NCBI GenBank assembly: GCA_023150835.1
Contig: JAKLKB010000063.1
Span: 1-54,762, forward strand
Direction of reading: 5' to 3'
From: Myxococcota bacterium
GTDB taxonomy: Bacteria; Myxococcota_C; UBA6777
DNA length: 54,762 nt
The notes beneath the pieces are model-generated. The model searched no databases. It worked only from the letters and a program-made list of their open reading frames with translations, and had not been told where the DNA came from. The translations under genes and the position numbers were made by a program. This document shows, in pieces, positions 48,912 through 54,762 of this stretch (within the stretch, counting starts at the first letter, position 1; each line of letters starts with the position of its first letter).

Positions 48912-49340
48912 CCACCCTACGCGGATTTTTTTCCGAACGGGCCGATGCTTCCGCTCTATTCGATGGGGCGCGACCTCATATCCCGCCATCGAGCACTGCC
49001 CCCTTGGTCCCATGTCGGCGAAAAGATCTTCGCTTTTAACACCCACGACTCTGTCGCTTGAACGGGCGAAAACACGAAGGCTTTTGGCCACCGCGTCACT
49101 CTTTTTCCTCGTTGCTCGGCGCTCCACTCGATCACCCTCCACATCGCACACCCCAAGACGCCTCGATACATCGCTCGATTCGAACCTTTTGCATCCACAA
49201 GCAAACGCCCACCGACGAAAAAAGAACCTCTCTCGCCGTGACGTGCCTTGTTTGCTATCTTGATCCGATCCGCACGTCAAGGCGCTCCCAGAAAACAAAC
49301 CAATCCGTCTTTCCGACCCTCTACGAAAAACGAGCCACCC
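48912..49340. other. 429-bp divergent intergenic region with the leader repeat
   Basis: It separates the small lipoprotein from the plus-strand beta-propeller gene. The left half is the leader repeat copy 2 (48921-49110). In the right half I see no gene, element copy or hairpin. Confidence 0.6.
48921..49110 (-). repeat. Leader repeat, copy 2 (ungapped match to 31581-31770)
   Basis: It aligns without a gap to the sequence upstream of the PEGA gene, and the distance from the shared SMAG-coding bases to the signal peptide is the same in both. Either a shared 5' leader or a truly coding N-terminal extension would explain this. Confidence 0.7.
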
Positions 49341-50420
49341 ATGAAACCAAACATATCCCAAAACCGCCGACACCTCGCCATCTCAGTTGTTCTGTTGTCC
49401 ATCTTCTTGGTTTGGTGGCAACGCCCTTCGCCTCCCCCAAAAACCGCCAAAGATCTCCCCTCTCGGCAGTTGCGCATCCTCCGCGCAGCCACCCCGTCCC
49501 CCATCACAGCAGATCGATCGCGCTCCGCACCACCCCAACGCCCCTTGCTGCAACCTCCGATCAACCGCGCATGGCAAGCACAACTCCGCAAAAGTATCCG
49601 TCAGATCGATCGCGAGATGTTGAAAACCGCCGAATACTGGGGGCGATTTCCAGATGGATCTTCCTTGGTCGCCCTGCGCCAACCTCACCCGCCCCACAAA
49701 CACCCCCACGCAGAACGACCCGCTGGGTTTAAGCTATGGCGGGCTTCCCCGCGCAGCGGCCTCGCACCGATCTCCCTCGATCTCGAAGTCGGAACCGCTC
49801 GCATCGACCCAAAACACGGGCGGATCGTCGCAGTCACCCCACACCAAGAGATCTTGATCTCTGCCCCCGATGGAAAAGAACCTTTTACCTCCATCGGCCA
49901 ACAATCCGGGTATTTCCCTTCGTGGAAAGAAGATGGCTCGCAGCTTCTTTTCAGCCAAAAACAGGACATGATCTCGCAAAGCCTTCAGATCTACGATCTC
50001 CAGTCCAAAGCTATCCGACAGCTTCTTGCCCAAGAACCCGGTCTCGCACAGCCGATCTGGTCTCCACGCGGTGACGCTGTCATCTTCATCTCCACACGGA
50101 CAGGCATCGCTTCCCTCTGGCGGCTCGATCTCTCCCAAACAACACCCCGCCAAATCACCAACCAAGGCCTCTCTCTCGGACAAGGACTCCCCGCACAATT
50201 CGTCCCACCACCTCACCTTGGACGCATCCTTTGGGCCGGATACTGGCTTGTTTACGACAGCGGAGATGCCCTCTGGGCTGTTCACGACAACGGCCAATCT
50301 CAAAGAAAACTCGCTGACTCCTCTCCGTTGCGCTTCCAATGGACCCTGCCCGGGCAGCAGATCCAATGGATCTCCCCCCCCAACCAACCACACACCGCCA
50401 ACCTTCCGAACCTCCCTTGA
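49341..50420 (+). CDS. TolB-like beta-propeller protein with N-terminal membrane anchor
   Basis: A 359-residue protein. A membrane anchor or uncleaved signal lies at about 11-27 (LAISVVLLSIFLVWW). After a Pro-rich linker come WD40-like/PD40 beta-propeller repeats (about 120-350): SGYFPSWKEDGSQLLFSQKQ, then PIWSPRGDAVIFISTRTG and SLWRLDLSQTTPRQIT show the SPDG and D-x-A-x-L-W patterns of TolB-type propellers. TolB works with Pal in envelope integrity, but here no tol or pal genes are adjacent, so a general periplasmic binding role is safer. The start at 49341 begins the anchor; no strong ribosome site is seen. Confidence 0.78.
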   Translation: MKPNISQNRRHLAISVVLLSIFLVWWQRPSPPPKTAKDLPSRQLRILRAATPSPITADRSRSAPPQRPLLQPPINRAWQAQLRKSIRQIDREMLKTAEYWGRFPDGSSLVALRQPHPPHKHPHAERPAGFKLWRASPRSGLAPISLDLEVGTARIDPKHGRIVAVTPHQEILISAPDGKEPFTSIGQQSGYFPSWKEDGSQLLFSQKQDMISQSLQIYDLQSKAIRQLLAQEPGLAQPIWSPRGDAVIFISTRTGIASLWRLDLSQTTPRQITNQGLSLGQGLPAQFVPPPHLGRILWAGYWLVYDSGDALWAVHDNGQSQRKLADSSPLRFQWTLPGQQIQWISPPNQPHTANLPNLP

Positions 50421-50478
50421 CCTCACCTTCCCGATTTTTTTGGCAACAAGTGGCCCCGATCACCCCTCCCAACGCTCT

Positions 50479-50587
50479 CCCACACAAGCCACGCCTCAAG
50501 GCCGAAATCTTGACTTTTATTGGGCAGCCACGAGGGGCTGCCCCTACAGATCCCACACAAGCCACGCCTCAAGGCCGAAATCTTGAC
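50479..50587. repeat. 36-bp direct repeat flanking a MITE core hairpin
   Basis: Identical 36-base copies at 50479-50514 and 50552-50587 (each starts CCCACACAAGCCACGCCTCA) bracket a 37-base insert containing the hairpin GGGCAGCC-ACGAG-GGGCTGCCC followed by CTAC (50522-50547). No outer element ends are present. Confidence 0.93.
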
Positions 50588-50669
50588 CCCTTCCCACCGA
50601 GTATGCTACCAACAAAAGCCTGTTTTTTGCTTTCTCGCTTTTTCCATCACAACAAAGGCTCATGCGCTT

Positions 50670-52319
50670 ATGATCTGCCCACGATGTGGCCACCCCAACC
50701 TGCCTGATCGGAAATCTTGTAGCCTGTGCAACACCCCGCTACAAGGCGTTGTCGCGTCGCGTACTTCCAGCGGTTCGATGTCTTCCTTGCACTCCCCACC
50801 CATCGAACCGTTTGCCCCGATCACACGGCCCAAAGTCGACACCCTCGTCGAACCTGCGCACCCTTTTGATCCCGAAGCCACCTACCCTCATTCAAACTTT
50901 CATTCCCCCCCTCATCCACCCGCTCCCTCCGACGCCTACGACGACAACGAGATCACTTTCGCAGGAAACGCCCAAAAACGGGCTTCCGCCAACAGACCGA
51001 GCGATCCCAACCTCGAATGGGATATGTCCGAGATCAGCGACCTTGTCCCCCTGCCTTCTTCGCTCGAACGCGACACCCTCCCCAAAGGCACCGACACACA
51101 CCTCGGACCCCAAGAACCCCAAACCACCGAAAAACACACCGCACCCGGGATGCTGCCTTACCCCGCCGCTACACCGCTCCGCCGCGACTCCATCGAAATG
51201 ACCGTCTCCACCAAAGGAATCCCCACCGATCACCGACTCAACGAAGAATACGGCTTCGACATCGACAACACTCCTCAACAGCCCCCTCCCCCCCCACGCA
51301 GCCCCTTACGCGACACCACACCACGCCCCACCAAACACAGCGAACACACCTTCGCACAGGCTCGCCCCCTCCATGATCACCACGCCACAGACGCCCACTA
51401 CAACGTCTCCGACCCCACAGACGCCCACTACAACGTCTCTGGCCCCACAGAAGAAGTCTCGAAAGACCAAATCCTCCAAGGACTCACCGTTCCTGCCGTT
51501 CCCTCCGCTTCTTTCACCCAACGGCCCGAACCCCCTCCCACCCTCGAAGAACCCAACCCGCTCCGTACCTCTTCCCGACAAACTCCTCCCCTTCAGACCC
51601 CCCCGATCAGCGCACTCCCGCCTTCGCAACCACCGTCATACAAAGAACAGATCGCCCCGATCCAAGACAACCCTTCTCCTCTTCTCCCAAACACCGCACA
51701 ACCAGATACGTCGCTTTTGCAACAAGACTCTCCAATAAATAACATCCGCCCCGAACAACCGACCCTTCGAGACGAACCTATGACTGCCCACGCCCCAGCC
51801 CTTTCACGCAAACCACTCCCCAAACCCCGCATCAAACCCAACTTTGTCTTCGCTGCGCAACTCACTCTCCCCTCCCTCTGGAGACGCGCCCTCGCCGCAT
51901 TTATCGACCTCTCCTTACTCTCTGGACTCGCTTTCCTCTCCACCCGCCTTTTCGGCCCCGCCCTCGCCAAGTCCCCCCCTCCCGATCTCCACCCGCTCGA
52001 TCTGCTTGTCTTTGTTCTCGAACATTACGGCCAACACGTCAGCTTTGGATTGATCGCCTTTTCTCTCTTGTATATTTTGTATAGTATGCTCGGCTTGCTG
52101 CTTTGGCGCGGTTCGCTTGGCAAGTCTCTCTTGGGACTCGAAGTGCTTGATCGCAGTGGTAAAAAACTCGGTCTTCTCGGCGCAATGGTCCGCTCGATCG
52201 CGTTCTTACCTTCTTTTTTCCTCGGGTTGTTTGGTGTCTTTTGGATCTTGATGGACGGCGAATACCGCAGCCTCTATGATCGTGTCGCTGGTTCCATTGT
52301 GGTCTCCAAACAAAATTAA
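50670..52319 (+). CDS. Zinc-ribbon and RDD-family membrane protein
   Basis: A 549-residue protein. The N-terminus is a zinc ribbon (CPRCGHPN, then CSLC). A 370-residue linker rich in Pro, Thr, Ser and acidic residues follows; it contains two DAHYNVS(D/G)PT repeats and is probably disordered. The C-terminal 150 residues form an RDD domain: LWRRALAAFIDLSLLSGLAF, a second hydrophobic segment (HVSFGLIAFSLLYILYSMLGL) and a third region with LGKSLLGLEVLDRSGK and the final YRSLYDRVAGSIVV. The RDD domain has about three membrane helices and is poorly characterised; some members are transporters. The combination with a zinc ribbon is common in myxobacteria. The ATG at 50670 is taken because the zinc ribbon starts there. 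Confidence 0.85.
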   Translation: MICPRCGHPNLPDRKSCSLCNTPLQGVVASRTSSGSMSSLHSPPIEPFAPITRPKVDTLVEPAHPFDPEATYPHSNFHSPPHPPAPSDAYDDNEITFAGNAQKRASANRPSDPNLEWDMSEISDLVPLPSSLERDTLPKGTDTHLGPQEPQTTEKHTAPGMLPYPAATPLRRDSIEMTVSTKGIPTDHRLNEEYGFDIDNTPQQPPPPPRSPLRDTTPRPTKHSEHTFAQARPLHDHHATDAHYNVSDPTDAHYNVSGPTEEVSKDQILQGLTVPAVPSASFTQRPEPPPTLEEPNPLRTSSRQTPPLQTPPISALPPSQPPSYKEQIAPIQDNPSPLLPNTAQPDTSLLQQDSPINNIRPEQPTLRDEPMTAHAPALSRKPLPKPRIKPNFVFAAQLTLPSLWRRALAAFIDLSLLSGLAFLSTRLFGPALAKSPPPDLHPLDLLVFVLEHYGQHVSFGLIAFSLLYILYSMLGLLLWRGSLGKSLLGLEVLDRSGKKLGLLGAMVRSIAFLPSFFLGLFGVFWILMDGEYRSLYDRVAGSIVVSKQN

Positions 52320-52361
52320 CTCACTGACCTTCCCCCAAGCTGTAGGTACAAGAGGTTACAC

Positions 52362-54762
52362 ATGTCGTCTCGCAAGCTGACAAAGCTCCTGACTGAAGCC
52401 GGCCTCCTCCCCGAAGATGCTGCCAACGAATTCCTCCAACAAGAGAAAAACGCCGAACCCCTCACCCTCGATTCCTTGATCTGCAAAAACGGCTTCGCCC
52501 AACCCGTCCAACTCGATCACTTCCTCGCCGAAGCCTTCCGACTCCCCAAAGTCGACCTCCCCCAAGTCCTCTCCCCTCAAAAAGAAGCCCTCGCCCTCCT
52601 CGACGCCGAACAAGTCTCCAAGTTTCAAGTCTTCCCCTACGCCGTCGACGATGAACATCTCTCGATCGTCGCTGCCCTCCCCCTCCGCTTGACTCGCATC
52701 CAAACGCTCAGCGAAACCACAGGCCGAAACCTCAAGATATCCGCACTCAACCAAGTCTACTTTGCCCTTCTTGCCGAGCAATATTACCAAATCGCCCCCC
52801 CCGACGAACTCATCCCCTTGATCGATGAATGGCCTCTCCCTATCCCCGAAGAGGCCGCAGATATGATCTACATCCCTCCCCCCAAAGAAATCAAAAAGAA
52901 AACCAAAACCCTCGGTCGCTCCGAAGACACCGATCCCCACACCAGCGACGAACCCGCCAACGCCTCCGTCGAAGTCTCTGCGGTCTCTCTCCCCGTCAGC
53001 CCTTCTAGCGCTGATCTTCCCGCAAACACCGACCTCTCCGAACCCACTCAAGCCTTCGGCTCCTTTCCCCCCGCCGAATCCGCCCTATCTACCAAGCCCG
53101 AAACGTCCACCGAATCCGCCCTATCTACCAAGCCCGAAACGTCCACCGAATCCGCCCTATCTACCAAGCCCGAAACATCCACCGAATCCGCCCTATCTAC
53201 CAAGCCCGAAACATCCACCGAATCCAGCACACCCGCAAAAACAGCGTCCCCCCCAGAACCCCCCCTAAAAAAACAAGATCCAGCCAAACGTGCCTCCGAA
53301 GAGGCCAAACTTGCGCTGATGGATGTGACGGATATCCTTGGCTTCGAGATGACCGAACTCCTCGGTGGAACCCTACCCGCCCTCCAATTGGACGACCTGC
53401 TCGTTTCCTCTCCTGCGATCTCCACCACAGGCTCGCTCACTGACCTGCCGATCACCTCCCCCATCGAAACAGAAAAGCCCGCAACCACCGAAACAGCGGC
53501 CCCCGTCACCAAAGCCCCGCTCGTCGGATTGGAAAGCATGCCCACCGTGATCCTTCCCTTGGGCGTTTACGAAGCCGAATACCTGTTGCGCAATGCCCAA
53601 ACACGCGATGGCGTCCTTGAGCTGGGCCTGTACTTCTTTGCCACCAAACTCCAACACGCCGCACTGTTCTTGATCCGCAAACAATCCGCCAAAGGTCTCC
53701 GCATGATCGGCCCCGCCGATCTCGACAAAGCCTTCCAAAACATCGAGATATCGCTCGACGCAAGCGCCTTCTTCTCCGCTATGCTCAACGCCCTTGTCCC
53801 CTACAGCGGCTCACCCTCCGAAGACGATGCCGATCGACCTCTGTTTTCCCTCTTCTCGCTACCTCCCAAACACGTCTACCTCTTGCCTGTCCGTGTGCGC
53901 GGTCGTACCGTCGCGATCCTCTACGGACATACCCTCCAAGACGCCCTATCCCACGAAGAATTTGAACAACTCATCCGTTGCACCTACCAGATGGCGCAAT
54001 CCCTTGAACACGTCATCCTTGCCGTCAAAAAGGGCGTCACAGAAGAGTCCACTCCCGTCACACAAGCCCTTGATGCCCTCCGAAAGCACGACGATCTCGC
54101 CCTACGCTCTGTCCTCCAAAACGGACGCAGCGAGATCAACGCCATCGAAGCAGAATCTCTCGCCGCCATCGAGCGCGTCCAGTCCGAAGAAAAACGCATC
54201 GCCCAAGAACGCGCCGAAAAACTCGCTCGCTCCGCAGAACTCGCCCGCGCTGCCCGCGAACAAGCCGCTATCTCAGCCTCCCAAAGCTCCCAAACCACCG
54301 ACTTCCTCGACGCAACCGCCAACCCACCCGACCTCCAAACCTCCACCGACGTCCACTCCTTACACTCTCAAACTGGCGACTTTGCCGCTCCTCGCGCACC
54401 CGCCCCACTCACCCAAACTGGCGACTTTGCCGCAACACCCGCCCCACTCACCCAAACTGGCGACTTTGCCGCAACACCCGCCCCACTCACCCAAACTGGC
54501 GACTTTGCCCAAACACCCCCTCCCGCTCCCGTCACCCAAACCGGCGACTTTGCCCAAACACCCCCTCCCGTCAAAGAAACAGCCGCCTACCTCGACGCCT
54601 TCGTCGTCGATGACGAAACCCGAAAACGGTTCGCCGCACACACGCAAACCACCACCGAGGAAAAAAAAAAGGTAGCGCCTGAGCAAAGCCCTTCTTCCAT
54701 CTCCTCTGAGAAAAATGCGGAGCCTACACCGTTTCAAACAGCCGAACCCAACACGACACCCT
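52362..54762 (+). CDS. GspE N-terminal-domain protein with GAF-like domain (3' end outside the window)
   Basis: At least 800 codons are open from the ATG at 52362 to the window edge with no stop. Residues 1-160 resemble the MshEN/GspE_N domain of type II secretion and pilus ATPases (LTKLLTEAGLLPEDAANEFL, LAEAFRLPKVDL), a cyclic-di-GMP-binding fold in some ATPases. Four perfect 12-residue repeats (ESALSTKPETST, 53076-53219) follow. Residues about 380-545 form a GAF-like domain often paired with GspE_N in myxobacteria (HAALFLIRKQSAKGL, VYLLPVRVRGRTVAILYG). A coiled-coil of Arg/Glu/Ala and five QTGDFA repeats (54366-54560) come next. No ATPase motifs are seen up to the edge. It lies 42 bp after the RDD gene, same strand. 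Confidence 0.75.
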   Translation, partial: MSSRKLTKLLTEAGLLPEDAANEFLQQEKNAEPLTLDSLICKNGFAQPVQLDHFLAEAFRLPKVDLPQVLSPQKEALALLDAEQVSKFQVFPYAVDDEHLSIVAALPLRLTRIQTLSETTGRNLKISALNQVYFALLAEQYYQIAPPDELIPLIDEWPLPIPEEAADMIYIPPPKEIKKKTKTLGRSEDTDPHTSDEPANASVEVSAVSLPVSPSSADLPANTDLSEPTQAFGSFPPAESALSTKPETSTESALSTKPETSTESALSTKPETSTESALSTKPETSTESSTPAKTASPPEPPLKKQDPAKRASEEAKLALMDVTDILGFEMTELLGGTLPALQLDDLLVSSPAISTTGSLTDLPITSPIETEKPATTETAAPVTKAPLVGLESMPTVILPLGVYEAEYLLRNAQTRDGVLELGLYFFATKLQHAALFLIRKQSAKGLRMIGPADLDKAFQNIEISLDASAFFSAMLNALVPYSGSPSEDDADRPLFSLFSLPPKHVYLLPVRVRGRTVAILYGHTLQDALSHEEFEQLIRCTYQMAQSLEHVILAVKKGVTEESTPVTQALDALRKHDDLALRSVLQNGRSEINAIEAESLAAIERVQSEEKRIAQERAEKLARSAELARAAREQAAISASQSSQTTDFLDATANPPDLQTSTDVHSLHSQTGDFAAPRAPAPLTQTGDFAATPAPLTQTGDFAATPAPLTQTGDFAQTPPPAPVTQTGDFAQTPPPVKETAAYLDAFVVDDETRKRFAAHTQTTTEEKKKVAPEQSPSSISSEKNAEPTPFQTAEPNTTP
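53076..53219 (+). repeat. 36-bp in-frame tandem repeat, four copies
   Basis: The unit GAATCCGCCCTATCTACCAA continues to 36 bases, and the copies differ at one or two positions only (ACG/ACA in the Thr codon). This points to recent growth by slippage. Confidence 0.95.
54366..54560 (+). repeat. 39-bp-type in-frame tandem repeat (QTGDFA units)
   Basis: Five copies of ACTGGCGACTTTGCC-like sequence separated by Pro/Thr-coding spacers. The three middle spacers are nearly identical. Confidence 0.93.

Noticed and set aside
53048-53738. Long minus-strand open frames opposite the last gene
   Set aside because: They mirror the repeats and codon bias of the plus-strand gene, and similar antisense frames occur opposite most genes here.
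1-54762. tRNA, rRNA or riboswitch genes
   Set aside because: I looked for T-loop GGTTCGAATCC-type patterns and long conserved RNA motifs on both strands and saw none that fold convincingly; a covariance-model search would be decisive.

Overview
The window reads as a chromosomal piece of a Gram-negative bacterium of the myxobacterial / former deltaproteobacterial kind (Myxococcota or a close relative). This is inferred from gene content, not from a search. The indicators are a TonB-dependent receptor and many lipobox proteins, two Pkn-type Ser/Thr kinases with long Pro-rich tails and C-terminal membrane helices, a MopE-type Cys-rich lipoprotein, an FHA-GAF-adenylate cyclase, a GspE_N-type protein, a bacterial Thg1-like enzyme and an oxidosqualene cyclase. 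Genes are dense, moderately GC-rich, and on both strands. I see no rRNA, tRNA, CRISPR array, phage or intact insertion sequence.

Layout. 0.3-6.0 kb: c-type cytochrome-domain lipoprotein, triple-PAS hybrid histidine kinase and a divergent TonB-dependent receptor. 6.1-11.6 kb: trmB, mutM, an ECF sigma factor coupled to a membrane protein (probable anti-sigma) and a Spy/CpxP-like LTxxQ protein, then a Thg1-like enzyme and an OsmC protein. 12.3-16.1 kb: SNase-like protein, leucine-rich-repeat protein, sensor kinase and OmpR-type regulator. 16.3-20.0 kb: Ser/Thr kinase and a divergent repeat-rich protein. 20.4-34.8 kb: a long minus-strand block with a lipoprotein, MopE-like lipoprotein, short lipoprotein, PEGA protein, DsbD-like reductase, Ser/Thr kinase translationally coupled to a PEGA/FGE-fold protein, a C13/caspase-like + PDZ + thioredoxin lipoprotein, and an acyl-CoA synthetase. 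35.1-37.1 kb: IMPase-NamZ pair. 37.6-39.6 kb: oxidosqualene cyclase. 40.6-47.5 kb: plus-strand run of adenylate cyclase, beta-helix protein, yicC, gmk, crotonase, Dpm1-type glycosyltransferase and a secreted Arg-rich protein. 47.8-54.8 kb: methyltransferase-like protein, small lipoprotein, beta-propeller protein, RDD protein and a GspE_N protein cut by the window end.

How genes may work together (inference). The 22-34 kb block looks like a cell-envelope module. DsbD exports reducing power, a thioredoxin domain sits on a lipoprotein that also carries a protease-like domain, very Cys-rich lipoproteins are made next door, and a membrane Ser/Thr kinase is coupled to an FGE-fold protein that lacks the catalytic cysteines. 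The yicC-gmk pair is a conserved housekeeping pair.

Intergenic DNA is unusual. A palindromic, MITE-like element of about 110 bp with ends close to TACGATATCCG recurs at least seven times in full plus fragments, always between genes. A 151-bp sequence occurs twice, inverted and differing at one base, once nested inside such an element. Several genes also carry in-frame short tandem repeats.
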